Shown: positions 47,223 through 55,494, counted from the stretch's first letter. The stretch: DNA of 64,000 bases from Actinomycetospora succinea (GCF_004363095.1 NZ_SNYO01000003.1:1-64000); one strand, 5' to 3'. Notes: a model not told the origin generated them from the letters alone. Numbers and translations: made by a program.

Positions 47223-47705
47223 TCAGCGCAGGGTGCCCGCGAGGTCGGCGGCGGCGAGGAGGGCGACGAGGACCGGGACGACGCCACTGTCGGGGACGCG
47301 GTAGGTGCGGCCGTCCTGCTCGACGACGCGGGCGGCGGTGAGCGTGCGCAGGTGGTGGTAGAGCTGGCCCGACGAGGAGAGATCCGCGGCCTCCACCAGC
47401 TCGCTCGTCCCCGCCGGACCGACGAGCAGGCGGCGCACCAGCGCCAGGCGCACGGGGTGGCCGAGGGCGGCGAGGACCTCGGACACGGGCCCGGCGGCGA
47501 GCCCCAGCGAGGCGGCGGCGTCGTACCCGATCGTCCAGGTGATCGGGCCGGCGCCCTCCTGCAGGCGCACGCTGCCGTGGTAGCCGATCTCGCCCGCCTC
47601 GCCGGTCCGCTGCGCCGCCGGAGACGCCGCCCCGGACGCTTCCTCCAGCGCGGCGACGCGCGCCTCGAGGGCGTCGAGGCGGGCGCCGGTGTCGGGGCTG
47701 GTCAC
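47223..47705 (-). CDS. ArsR-like helix-turn-helix regulator
   Basis: A 160-residue protein. A coiled-coil-like N-terminus (DALEARVAALEEASG) and a beta segment precede a winged helix, VLAALGHPVRLALVRRLLVG then ELVEAADLSSSGQLYHHLRTLTAARVVEQDGRTYRV, of the ArsR/Lrp-like class. GTG 47705 lies 3 bp after the stop of the lipoprotein gene, so it is probably cotranscribed with it and may regulate it. Metal-binding cysteines are absent; the signal is unknown. Confidence 0.8.
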   Translation of the reverse strand: MTSPDTGARLDALEARVAALEEASGAASPAAQRTGEAGEIGYHGSVRLQEGAGPITWTIGYDAAASLGLAAGPVSEVLAALGHPVRLALVRRLLVGPAGTSELVEAADLSSSGQLYHHLRTLTAARVVEQDGRTYRVPDSGVVPVLVALLAAADLAGTLR

Positions 47706-47708
47706 GGC

Positions 47709-48893
47709 TCAGGCCACGCAGAGCACGCGGGACCGGGCGGCCGGGTCCTCCACCGCCTGCACCAGCAGGCGCAGCTGCGCCAGGCCGACGTCGTTCAGGT
47801 CGGTGGTCGGCGTGAAGCCCCTCCCGAGCAGCACGCCGACGCCGATCGTGCCGTCGGGCCTGCGGACGCTGACCGCCATCGTCCCGACCCCCGGGAACGA
47901 GCCGCCCTTGACGGCGCGGACCTGGCCGTCGGGACGCGGCGCGTCGGGCTCGAGCTCGTTGCGCGCGACGTCGGCGCCCGCACCGAACGACCCGCTGATC
48001 ACCGCCCGCCACAACCCGGCGAGCTGCGCGGCGGAGCCCGTCGACGTCGAGCGCGCCCACCGCTCGCTCTCCAGCAGGTAGGCCTCGACGTCCTCGGCCT
48101 GGGCGACGAGGCGGCGCCGGGAGTCCTCGCGGAAGGCGGGGTCGGCGGCGAAGCGCTGCGCCAGCGCGAGCTCCGCGGGACCCCGGACGGAGCGCGGCGC
48201 GGACAGCGGCGGCGCCTCCTGCGGGCGGACGAGCGCGAGCTGGGCGCCGAGCTCCGAGGGCAGGTCCAGGTCGCGCCACCCGCCGGCCGCCGCGGCATCG
48301 ATCAGCGCCTGGTCGCCGAGGCGGTCGCGCAGGTAGTCGGCGGCGGCGTTGTCGCTGAACTGCACCATCGACGCGACCATCTGCTGCAGGGTCACCGTGC
48401 GGTTCGGGTCGAGAGCCGTGCCCTCCGGGCTCCTGGGGATGCCGAGGGCGTCCAGCGCACCCGGGTGGGCGCCCGCGTCGGAGGCCAGGTACCAGTTCTC
48501 CCAGTCGCCGACGCGGACCTGCTCGTCGGGACGCAGCCGCCCCTCGGCCACCGCGCGCCCGTAGGCCGCGACGTGCACGATCTTGGCCGCCGACGCGATG
48601 GGCATCTGCGCGTCGGGGGCGTGCGAGACGACCGAGCCGCGGCCGTCGTCGACCACGAGGCCGACGTCGTCGGGTTTCGTGGCCGTGATGCCGAGCCACC
48701 CGTCGGCCGTCGTCGGGGCGGCGCGGGGCACGGGCGCGCAGTCCGCGGGGCGCGGCGGGTTCGCGGGGACCGTCGCCGCGGGCACGTCCACCGCGGCTCC
48801 CCCGGTCTCGCCGCCCGACGAGCAGGCGGCCGGCAGGAGCAGCGCGAAGGCGAGAGCCGTCGCCGTGATTCCGTTTTTTCGAAATTCCGGCAT
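47709..48893 (-). CDS. class A beta-lactamase-fold serine hydrolase lipoprotein
   Basis: A 394-residue lipoprotein: a signal peptide with lipobox LLPAACSS (lipid-bearing C24), then a penicillin-binding fold. The nucleophile is S101 of PIASAAKIVHV (SxxK), S180-D181-N182 is the SDN motif of VQFSDNAAADYL, and VKGGSFPGVG supplies the KTG-like triad. It acts outside the membrane on peptidoglycan or beta-lactams. The WENWYLASDAGAHPGALDAL insertion and the TVTLQQMVASM pattern suit secreted actinobacterial beta-lactamase-like hydrolases. ATG 48893 lacks a good ribosome site; TACGGT six bases upstream suggests a leaderless mRNA. Confidence 0.85.
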   Translation of the reverse strand: MPEFRKNGITATALAFALLLPAACSSGGETGGAAVDVPAATVPANPPRPADCAPVPRAAPTTADGWLGITATKPDDVGLVVDDGRGSVVSHAPDAQMPIASAAKIVHVAAYGRAVAEGRLRPDEQVRVGDWENWYLASDAGAHPGALDALGIPRSPEGTALDPNRTVTLQQMVASMVQFSDNAAADYLRDRLGDQALIDAAAAGGWRDLDLPSELGAQLALVRPQEAPPLSAPRSVRGPAELALAQRFAADPAFREDSRRRLVAQAEDVEAYLLESERWARSTSTGSAAQLAGLWRAVISGSFGAGADVARNELEPDAPRPDGQVRAVKGGSFPGVGTMAVSVRRPDGTIGVGVLLGRGFTPTTDLNDVGLAQLRLLVQAVEDPAARSRVLCVA

Positions 48894-48968
48894 GGCGACA
48901 CCGTAACCTGATCACTTGGCGTCGCGCCACCCGTATCCGATGAACGACGCGGGCGCGAGGATGGCGCG

Positions 48969-49517
48969 GTGGGTCTCGTCGACGCCGTCGCCGCCACCGA
49001 CGCCGAGGTGCGCGAGCCGCGCCGCGGCGACGGTCTCGTCGTGCCCGCCGACATCGTCATGGACCGCGCGTTCACCCTCGCCCACGAGCCCGACGTCGTC
49101 TGGCCGTGGATCGTCCAGCTCGGCAAGCGCCGCGCGGGGTGGTACCTGCCCGCCCGCGCCGAGCGCCTCGTCCCGCGCCGGCGGCACGCCGCCGTGCGGA
49201 TCGTCGAGCGCTGGCAGCACCTCGCCCCCGGCGACGTCATCCCGGACTACGGCGGCCGCGACGAGGTCTTCGTCGTCGACGAGATCGACCCGCCGCACGT
49301 GCTCGTGTACCGGTCGCGGCGGGGGCGGACCGACGTGTCCTGGTCGATCACGCTCCGGCCAGTGTCCGGCGGCACGCGGGTCCTGCTGCGGCTGCGCCTC
49401 GGGCCGGTGCGTCACGTCCGGCTCGCGGAGACGGTCGGCGGTGCGTTCGACGCCCTGACGATCGCCGGCCTGGCCGCGGGGCTGCGGGAGAGGCTCAGCC
49501 GGCCCGCAGCGCCGTGA
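48969..49517 (+). CDS. SRPBCC (START-like) family protein
   Basis: A 182-residue single-domain protein. DIVMDRAFTLAHEPDVVWPWIVQLG is the usual opening strand-helix, GWYLPARAERLVPRRRHAAV and HLAPGDVIPDYGGRDEVFVV follow, and the long C-terminal helix (AETVGGAFDALTIAGLAAGL) closes the pocket. It probably binds a lipid or polyketide-like ligand. GTG 48969 follows GAGGATG. It overlaps the end of holB by 23 bp in convergent orientation. Confidence 0.82.
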   Translation: MGLVDAVAATDAEVREPRRGDGLVVPADIVMDRAFTLAHEPDVVWPWIVQLGKRRAGWYLPARAERLVPRRRHAAVRIVERWQHLAPGDVIPDYGGRDEVFVVDEIDPPHVLVYRSRRGRTDVSWSITLRPVSGGTRVLLRLRLGPVRHVRLAETVGGAFDALTIAGLAAGLRERLSRPAAP

Positions 49518-50697
49518 CGAGCGCGTCGATGGCGATCTCGGGCTTCACGTTCGCGGCGAGGGCGTCGCGGCAGGCCAGGATTGCCTCGAGGCGGCGCAGG
49601 GACGACTCGGGCGTGTTGTCGCGGGCGGCGTTGCCGATCTCGGTGGCGCGGTCGGGGTGGGTCGAGGTGACCGACGCGCCGACGCCGCGGACGAGGACGT
49701 CGCGGTAGTAGCCGGCGAGGTCGACGAGGGCGCGGTCGAGAGCGTCGCGCTTGGTGCGGGTCAGGCGCGACTTCTGCTTCTTCTCGAGGTCCTTCTCCGC
49801 CGCGCGCGCCGACCGCTGGGCCTGCGCGGTGCCCTTGCCCGTGCCGCCGGCGCCCAGGGAGACGGCGAGCTCCTCGCGCTCGGCCTCGTCGCGGGAGGCC
49901 GCGAGGGCAGCCGCCTCGGTCTCGGCCGCGCCGACCATGGCGTCCGACGCCGCGAAGGCGTCGGCGGGCGAGCGCAGCGCGCGGGGCAGGGCGAGGACGG
50001 CGTCGCGCTCCTCGCGGGCCTCGGGCACGCGCGCGAGGCGCCGCGCCCGGCCGATGTGGCCGCCGCACACCGAGGCCGCCCACGTCGCGTCGGCCTCGGG
50101 GATGCCGTCGCGCTCGACGAGCACCGCGGCGATCGCCTCCGGCGCCGGACTGCGCAGACGGACGATGCGACAGCGGGAGCGGATGGTCACCGAGATGTCG
50201 TCGGGGTGCTCCGACGGGCAGCAGAGCAGGAAGACCGTGCGCTCCGCGGGCTCCTCCACCGACTTGAGCAGCGCGTTCGAGGCCTGCTCGGTGAGGCGGT
50301 CGGCGTCCTCGACGATGACGATCTGCCAGCGCGCGGTGGTGGGGCGGCGAGCGGCGATGTCGATGGTGGTCCGCACCTCGTCGACCTTGATCGACAGACC
50401 CTCGGGGACGATCTCGCGGACGTCGGCGTGGGTGCCGGCCATGACCGTGTGGCAGGCGGAGCACTCGCCGCAGCCCTGGTGGGGGCACTGCAACGCCGCC
50501 GCGAACGCCCGCGCCGCCACCGACCGTCCCGAGCCGGGCGGGCCGGTGAAGAGCCAGGAGTGCGTCATGCCGGCGCCGGGCCCGGCCGCGCCGTCGTCGA
50601 GCTCGTCGGAGAAGCGCACCCCGGCGGCGCGCTCGGCCGCGGCCTGCAGCTCGGCCACCGCGGCGGGCTGACCGACGACCTGCGACCACACGCTCAC
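49495..50697 (-). CDS. holB: DNA polymerase III subunit delta'
   Basis: Clamp-loader subunit, 400 residues. VVGQPAAVAELQAAA opens the AAA+ module, and GPPGSGRSVAAR (about 52-63) is a Walker A in which the lysine is replaced by Arg, as expected because delta' does not hydrolyse ATP. A four-cysteine zinc motif, CPHQGCGECSACH, follows, then VDEVRTTIDIAARRP, EDADRLTEQASNALLKSVEEP and the IRSRCRIV arginine-finger region. GTG 50697 is the first in-frame start before VWSQVVGQ. It is preceded by the family A hairpin, which separates it from the reductase gene. Confidence 0.93.
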   Translation of the reverse strand: MSVWSQVVGQPAAVAELQAAAERAAGVRFSDELDDGAAGPGAGMTHSWLFTGPPGSGRSVAARAFAAALQCPHQGCGECSACHTVMAGTHADVREIVPEGLSIKVDEVRTTIDIAARRPTTARWQIVIVEDADRLTEQASNALLKSVEEPAERTVFLLCCPSEHPDDISVTIRSRCRIVRLRSPAPEAIAAVLVERDGIPEADATWAASVCGGHIGRARRLARVPEAREERDAVLALPRALRSPADAFAASDAMVGAAETEAAALAASRDEAEREELAVSLGAGGTGKGTAQAQRSARAAEKDLEKKQKSRLTRTKRDALDRALVDLAGYYRDVLVRGVGASVTSTHPDRATEIGNAARDNTPESSLRRLEAILACRDALAANVKPEIAIDALVTALRAG

Positions 50698-50730
50698 GCC
50701 GTCGATGATGCCCCACCGGCCCGACGGCTT

Positions 50731-50782
50731 CGCCACGTGAGTGATCTGGGTCGTCATGACGACCCAGATCACTCACGTGGCG
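50731..50782. terminator. hairpin, family A copy 2
   Basis: A perfect inverted repeat with 25-bp arms (50731-50755 and 50758-50782) around AT. The shared part reads CACGTGAGTGATC-T-GGGTCGTC, differing from copy 1 by C-to-T with the matching G-to-A in the other arm. The stop of the leftward reductase gene (50773-50775) lies in the right arm. It should terminate that gene before holB. Confidence 0.85.
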
Positions 50783-51297
50783 GCAGCCCTCAGCGTCGCG
50801 AGGACGTCGCCGATGCGGGCGCGCAGCTCCGGGTCGGTGACGAGCCCGTCCGTCCCGACCGCGTCGCGCCCGACCGGGATGCGGACGCACGCGTCGGCGA
50901 CGACGTCGGCGCCGACGTAGCCCAGGACGGTCGCGAGGGAGTCGTGGGCACCGCGCGCACCGGTCCCGGAGGAGGACGCGTTGATCCACGCCACCGGCTT
51001 GCGGTAGATCGAGCCGGGCGTGGCGTCGCCGACCGTCCAGTCGAGCAGGTTCTTGAACGAGCCGGGCAGCGCGCCCGCGTACTCCGGGGTGCAGAACAGG
51101 ACGGCGTCGGCGGCGTGGATCGCCGCGCGCAGCCGCTCCACCGTGGGCGGCAGGGGCTCGCGGTCGTCGTCGGGGTCGAAGTGGGGAAGGGCGGTGAGCT
51201 CGTCGTAGAGCACCGCGCCCGCGTCGAGGTCGCGGGCGGTCCGCAGGACCGCGGAGGTGGTCGACGCGGCGCGGGTGCTGCCGCCGATCAGGAGCAC
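50773..51297 (-). CDS. NADPH-dependent FMN reductase
   Basis: A 174-residue flavodoxin-like reductase. MLLIGGSTRAASTTSAVLRTA is the FMN phosphate loop, and LFCTPEYAGALPGSFKNLLDW (split at about 70-90) is the family signature; WINASSSGTGARGAHDSL follows. The GTG at 51297 lies 7 bp after the stop of the TetR gene. It could supply reduced flavin to monooxygenases or reduce quinones. It ends inside the family A hairpin. Confidence 0.9.
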   Translation of the reverse strand: MLLIGGSTRAASTTSAVLRTARDLDAGAVLYDELTALPHFDPDDDREPLPPTVERLRAAIHAADAVLFCTPEYAGALPGSFKNLLDWTVGDATPGSIYRKPVAWINASSSGTGARGAHDSLATVLGYVGADVVADACVRIPVGRDAVGTDGLVTDPELRARIGDVLATLRAAAT

Positions 51298-51304
51298 CCG
51301 GGCA

Positions 51305-51916
51305 TCATCCGGGGTCGACGAGGAGCCCGTCGAGGAGTCGCAGCAGCACCTCGCGGACCTCGCGGCGGGCGCGCTCCTCGTCGTCGGCGTCGGCGATCAC
51401 CATGGCTCCCTCGTCGAGCGCACCGATGAGGACGTGGGCGAGCGGGCGCAACGGCTGGTCCGCGAGCTGGCCGGCGTCGACCGCGGCGCGCAGGAGCTGT
51501 TCGGTCATGCCGAGGCTGTAGTGCGCGGTGAGCTCGCGGAAGCGCCGCCAGCCCAGCACGCTCGGCGCGTCGAGCAGGACCAGTTGGCGCACCTCGGGGT
51601 CGACGCAGATGGTCAGCCAGGCGTCGAGCGCTGCGCGCAGGGCCGACGCCGGGGTCCGGGCCCCCGCCGCGACGACGGCCTCGGCGAGGTCGGCCATCAC
51701 GCGCTCCTCGACGTCCTCGAGGACGGCGAGGAAGAGCGCGGTCTTGTCGGCGAACTGGTGGTACATCGCGCCGCGCGTCACCCCGGCCTCGGCGGCGATC
51801 TCGGGCGTGCCGACGTCGACGTACCCGCGCGCGGCCCACAGGTGCCGGGCGGCCGCCTTCAGGGCCTCGCGGGTCGCCGTGGACCGCTCCTCCTGCGTGC
51901 GCCTCTTCACTTCCAT
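51305..51916 (-). CDS. TetR family regulator
   Basis: A 203-residue repressor: the helix-turn-helix is at about residues 33-62 (VGTPEIAAEAGVTRGAMYHQFADKTALF), with an AefR-like C-terminal domain containing VRQLVLLDAPSVLGWRRFREL and LAHVLIGALDEGAMVIAD. ATG 51916. It is divergent from an alpha/beta hydrolase and upstream of the FMN reductase, so it probably regulates both. Similar TetR plus hydrolase pairs respond to hydrophobic ligands. Confidence 0.9.
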   Translation of the reverse strand: MEVKRRTQEERSTATREALKAAARHLWAARGYVDVGTPEIAAEAGVTRGAMYHQFADKTALFLAVLEDVEERVMADLAEAVVAAGARTPASALRAALDAWLTICVDPEVRQLVLLDAPSVLGWRRFRELTAHYSLGMTEQLLRAAVDAGQLADQPLRPLAHVLIGALDEGAMVIADADDEERARREVREVLLRLLDGLLVDPG

Positions 51917-51952
51917 ACATCCTGCCGGTAAGTTTGCGTACAGCCTGCACGG
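51916..51952. promoter_or_regulatory. direct repeat between tetR and hydrolase genes
   Basis: TACATCCTGCCGG (51916-51928) and TACAGCCTGCACGG (51939-51952) repeat in the same orientation with a 23-bp period, about two helical turns, in the 53-bp divergent gap. They could bind two regulator dimers side by side. Confidence 0.35.
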
Positions 51953-51969
51953 AACTACGGGAGGACACC

Positions 51970-52806
51970 ATGCCCACCGTCGAGCTCGACCACACGACGA
52001 TCCACTACGACGAGACCGGACCCGACACCGGACGCCCCGTGGTGTTCGTCCACGGCTACGCGATGGGCCAGGAGCTCTGGGCCCCGCTCGCCGAGCGGCT
52101 GGCCGCCCGAGGACTGCGCTGCCTCGCCCCGACCTGGCCCCTCGGCGCCCACCGCACCCCGCTGCGCCCCGGCGCCGACGCCACGCTGCCCGGCGTCGCG
52201 GCCACCATCGGCGGGTTCCTCGAGGCGCTCGGCCTCTCCGACGTCGTGCTCGTCGGCAACGACACCGGCGGCCTCGTCTCCCAGCTCGTCGCCGTCCACC
52301 ACGGCGAGCGGCTCGGCGCCCTGGTGCTGACCAGCTGCGACGCGTTTGAGCACTTCCCGCCGCCGATCCTCAAGCCCTTCGTCCTGGCCTCGCGCAACCC
52401 GACGACCTGGCGCGCCGCCGTGAAGCCGCTCGCGCTCGAGATCGTCCGGCGCCGCGCGTACGGCGGCCTGGCCCACGCGGACGTCGAGCCCCTGGCCACC
52501 GAGTGGGTCCGCCCGGTGCTCGGCGACCCGGGCGTCGCCGAGGACCTGCGCCGCCTCACATTCTCGCTGGATCGGCAGACCTCGCTCGACGTCGCGGCCC
52601 GGCTCGGCGAGGTCACGGTGCCGGCGCTGATCGCGTGGTCGGCCGACGACGCCTTCTTCCCCCTCAACGACGCCCACCGGCTCGCGGCCGCGCTGCCCCG
52701 CGCCGAGGTGCGCGTCCTCCAGGGTGCCCGGACGTTCTCGATGCTCGACCGGCCCGACGAGCTCGCCGACGCCGTCACGGACATCGCGGTGCCGGCGACG
52801 TCGTAG
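51970..52806 (+). CDS. alpha/beta hydrolase with unusual catalytic end
   Basis: A 278-residue alpha/beta hydrolase. VVFVHGYAMGQELW holds the oxyanion motif, D98 in VLVGNDTGGLVSQL is an Asp nucleophile like that of haloalkane dehalogenases, and the acid is in WSADDAFFPL. Where the catalytic His is expected the sequence reads GARTFSMLDRP, with no His. Relatives with RTF at this place exist, so this may be a subgroup trait with altered or no hydrolysis. ATG 51970 follows GGGAGGA. It is divergent from the TetR gene. Confidence 0.82.
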   Translation: MPTVELDHTTIHYDETGPDTGRPVVFVHGYAMGQELWAPLAERLAARGLRCLAPTWPLGAHRTPLRPGADATLPGVAATIGGFLEALGLSDVVLVGNDTGGLVSQLVAVHHGERLGALVLTSCDAFEHFPPPILKPFVLASRNPTTWRAAVKPLALEIVRRRAYGGLAHADVEPLATEWVRPVLGDPGVAEDLRRLTFSLDRQTSLDVAARLGEVTVPALIAWSADDAFFPLNDAHRLAAALPRAEVRVLQGARTFSMLDRPDELADAVTDIAVPATS

Positions 52807-52807
52807 C

Positions 52808-54151
52808 TCAGGCCTGCGCGCGCTCCGCCGCCGGCAGCCGGTCGTTCATCTGGTGGTAGGCGAGCACGCCGACGGCCGCGGCGAGGAGCCCGGCGCCGAA
52901 GAGCACGAACCGCGTGCCGTCGACCTGTCCGGTCTCCCCGAACAGCGTCAGCGTCCGCGACTGCACGAGCCCGACCAGCAGCGGCACCACCGACATCGAC
53001 GCCAGCAGGTCGACGCGCACGATCGACTGCACGAACGCCACGACCCGGCCGCGCACCGCGTCCTCGACCTGCGCGCCGATGATCGTCAGCCCGGTGAGCA
53101 GCGCGGTGCCCGCGAAGACGCCGACGAGGACGACGGCGGCGAGGGCGAGGTAGAGGTGCCACGCCACGGCGACGGCGAGCAGCGAGGTCCCGGCGCCGAC
53201 GATGGCCACGCCGAACAGGCGGTGGTGGGGTATCCGCCGGGAGAACCGCGGCACCAGCGCCATCCCGAGCGCGAGCCCGGTGAACAGCGCGATGAACAGC
53301 ACCGAGTACGCCGCGTCCCCGCCGCCGAGGCTCGTCGCGTAGAGCCGGGCGCTCGCGATGACCGCCCCGCCGGCCGCGAAGGCCCCGACGATGCCGACCA
53401 CCAGGCCGCGCACCAGCGGCGTCGTGGACACGAACTGGGCGCCGTCGCGCAGCATCGCGAGCAGGCCCGGGGCGGCCGCGCGGCGCTCGGCGCTCCGTCC
53501 CGAGATCTCGGGGATGCGGAAGGCGACGGTGGCCGCGGTCAGCAGGGCGGCGAGGCCGTTGACGACGAGCGCGAGGTACACGGTGGCGGTGGGACTCGGG
53601 TGCCAGCCGAGGACGGCGCCCGACTTCGAGATCAGCGCGAACACCCCGGCGGCGCTGATGACGGCGACGCCGTAGGTCATCCCGAGGGAGAGCTGGTTGG
53701 CGGTCTCGACCTGGTCGGGACGCTTGAGCAGGTTGGGGACCGACGAGTCCTTGGCCGGGATCCAGCACAGCGCGCACAGCTCGATGAGGAACGTCGCCGC
53801 GAACAGCCACCACAGCGACCCGACCAGCGGGATCGACAGGAACAGCAGGGCCTTGAGGACGTCGCACGTGACCATCACCGTGCGCCGGTCGAACTTGTCG
53901 GCGAGCACCCCGCCGAGCGGGGCCATGAACAGCGCCGGCAGCAGCTTGGTGGCGACGACGCCGCCGAGCGCGAAGCTCTGGGCCTGGTAGCCGCTGGTCA
54001 GCTGGGTGGCGAGCGCGGTCAGGGCGAGCAGCGAGAGCCAGTCGCCGAAGCTCGCGACCGCGGTGACGGCCCACAGCCTGCGGAACGGGCGGATGGCGAG
54101 CACGCCGCGGATCCGGTGCGTCGCGGACGGCTGCTCGTCGATCCGGACCAC
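52808..54151 (-). CDS. MFS permease resembling the transporter half of MFS-dTMP kinase fusions
   Basis: A 447-residue, 12-helix MFS protein. FRRLWAVTAVASFGDWLSLLALTALA, APLGGVLADKFDRRTVMV (motif A), CWIPAKDSSVPNLLKRPDQV and ANQLSLGMTYGVAVI match the N-terminal transporter half of the bifunctional MFS/thymidylate kinase proteins found between topA and holB in many actinomycetes. Here the chain stops at NDRLPAAERAQA with no kinase domain, although it still lies between holB and topA. GTG 54151 follows CGCGGGGG. The transported compound is unknown. Confidence 0.85.
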   Translation of the reverse strand: MVRIDEQPSATHRIRGVLAIRPFRRLWAVTAVASFGDWLSLLALTALATQLTSGYQAQSFALGGVVATKLLPALFMAPLGGVLADKFDRRTVMVTCDVLKALLFLSIPLVGSLWWLFAATFLIELCALCWIPAKDSSVPNLLKRPDQVETANQLSLGMTYGVAVISAAGVFALISKSGAVLGWHPSPTATVYLALVVNGLAALLTAATVAFRIPEISGRSAERRAAAPGLLAMLRDGAQFVSTTPLVRGLVVGIVGAFAAGGAVIASARLYATSLGGGDAAYSVLFIALFTGLALGMALVPRFSRRIPHHRLFGVAIVGAGTSLLAVAVAWHLYLALAAVVLVGVFAGTALLTGLTIIGAQVEDAVRGRVVAFVQSIVRVDLLASMSVVPLLVGLVQSRTLTLFGETGQVDGTRFVLFGAGLLAAAVGVLAYHQMNDRLPAAERAQA

Positions 54152-54212
54152 CCCCCGCGTCGGCTCGTTCCGCAGGGTAGCGGGGGACGGCTCCCGTGCC
54201 GTGAAGCGCGAC

Positions 54213-54701
54213 TCAGCAGGTGCCGTCGCCCTGCATCTGCTGGATGTCGGCGGCCACCTGGCACGCGCTCGCGCCGTCGGCCCCGACGGCGAGGCGCTGG
54301 AGCAGCGAGCGCAGCTGGTCGCGCTCGGCGGGGTCGAGCGGCGCGAGCAGCTCGTCCTCAGCGCCGCGCAGACGGCGCTCCAGGTCGCACAGCCGTGCTC
54401 CGCCGACCTCGGTGAGCAGGACCTGGCGCGCGCGCCGGTCGGACGGGTCGGGGCGGCGTTCGACGAGGCCGGCGCCCTCGAGCTCGTCGAGGAGGTAGGT
54501 CATGACCGTCCGGTCGACGCCGAGCGTGCGCGCGAGCGCCAGCTGCGTGCGCGGCGGCCCTTCCGCCAGTCCCGCCAGCACCTGGTAGCCGCGCGGGCCG
54601 CCGGGCAGGCCGGAAACCACGTCCTGCGCGGTGCGCAGGTGGGCACGCGCCACCCGGCCCAGGGCCCAGCCCAGGTCGGCCTCGACGCGCGGAGTGGTCA
54701 T
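54213..54701 (-). CDS. MarR family regulator
   Basis: A 162-residue winged-helix regulator. TQLALARTLGVDRTVMTYLLDELEGAGLVERRPDPSDRRARQVLLTE is the classic MarR recognition helix and wing (spread over about 52-100), and flanking helices form the dimer. ATG 54701 lies 6 nt after TAGTCT, a -10 fit for leaderless transcription; GTG 54707 is the alternative. It is divergent from the azoreductase gene with repeats between, so it probably represses that gene until an electrophile or quinone appears. Confidence 0.88.
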   Translation of the reverse strand: MTTPRVEADLGWALGRVARAHLRTAQDVVSGLPGGPRGYQVLAGLAEGPPRTQLALARTLGVDRTVMTYLLDELEGAGLVERRPDPSDRRARQVLLTEVGGARLCDLERRLRGAEDELLAPLDPAERDQLRSLLQRLAVGADGASACQVAADIQQMQGDGTC

Positions 54702-54726
54702 GCGCACAGACTAGCGGCTGGCGAGC

Positions 54727-54785
54727 ACGTCTGTTGACAAGAACGTCTGTCGAGCAGAACATCTTGGTGACAGCTCGTTCTGCTC
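54727..54785. promoter_or_regulatory. operator region between marR and azoreductase genes
   Basis: ACGTCTGT recurs 16 bp apart (54727-54734 and 54743-54750), and GAGCAGAAC (54752-54760) pairs with GTTCTGCTC (54777-54785) as a perfect 9-bp inverted repeat. TTGACA at 54734-54739 may be the -35 of the azoreductase gene. The composite layout suits cooperative MarR binding. Confidence 0.5.
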
Positions 54786-54800
54786 ATCCCGGAGGATCCC

Positions 54801-55457
54801 GTGACCCTGTTCCGTCTCGACAGCAGCATCCGCGCCGAGGGCTCGGTGAGCCGCGAGGTCGCCGACACGCTCGAGCGGGCCTACCTCGACCAGCACCCCG
54901 AGGGCGCCGTCGTCCGCCGCGACCTGCGGACCGACCCCGTCCCCGCCGACGCCTGGCCGTCCGCCGCGCTCGCGGGCTTCACGCCGGAGGACCAGCGCAG
55001 CGACGACCAGCGCGCCGCCGTCGACCTCGCCGCGCGCCTCGCCGACGAGGTCGAGGAGGCGGACGCCCTGGTCATCGCGACGCCGCTCTACAACTTCGGG
55101 GTGTCGCAGCAGCTCAAGATGTGGATCGACCTGCTCATCACCGACCCCCGCTTCGCCCCGGGCACCTCGCCGCTGGCCGGCAAGCCGGTGACGCTGGTGA
55201 TCGCGCGCGGCGGCGGCTACGGCGAGGGCACCCCGCGCGAGGGCTGGGACCACGCCACCGGCTGGATCGTGCGCATCCTCGCCGACGTCTGGGGCGGCGA
55301 CGTCACCCTCGTCGAGGCCGAGCTGACGCTCGCCGAGACCGTGCCGGCGATGGCCGAGCTGCGCCCGCTCGCCGACCAGGTGCGCGCCCGCGCCCACGAG
55401 CTCGCCGGCGACGCCGGCCGGCAGATGGCGCGCAGCGGGGCCGCGCAGGTCGCCTGA
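54801..55457 (+). CDS. azoR: FMN-dependent NADH:azoreductase/quinone reductase
   Basis: A 218-residue flavodoxin-fold reductase. LFRLDSSIRAEGSVSREVADTL binds the FMN phosphate, ATPLYNFGVSQQLKMWIDLL (about 94-113) is the signature of the AcpD/AzoR family, and VIARGGGYGEGTPREGWDH follows. The GTG at 54801 follows CCGGAGGATCC. It detoxifies quinones and azo compounds. It is probably induced through the divergent MarR protein. It is terminated by the family B hairpin. Confidence 0.9.
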   Translation: MTLFRLDSSIRAEGSVSREVADTLERAYLDQHPEGAVVRRDLRTDPVPADAWPSAALAGFTPEDQRSDDQRAAVDLAARLADEVEEADALVIATPLYNFGVSQQLKMWIDLLITDPRFAPGTSPLAGKPVTLVIARGGGYGEGTPREGWDHATGWIVRILADVWGGDVTLVEAELTLAETVPAMAELRPLADQVRARAHELAGDAGRQMARSGAAQVA

Positions 55458-55463
55458 CGCGGA

Positions 55464-55494
55464 CCGGACCCGTGTCCTCGGGACACGGGTCCGG
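55464..55494. terminator. bidirectional hairpin, family B copy 2
   Basis: Perfect 14-bp arms CCGGACCCGTGTCC and complement around TCG. It shares the GACCCGTGTCC core with 25627-25659; the loop is the reverse complement of that copy and the outer base pairs differ but still match. It lies between the convergent azoR and topA genes. Confidence 0.85.

Noticed and set aside
50698-50772. N-terminal extension of holB
   Set aside because: It would translate the family A hairpin. The homologous start is at VWSQVVGQ, and GTG 50697 precedes it.
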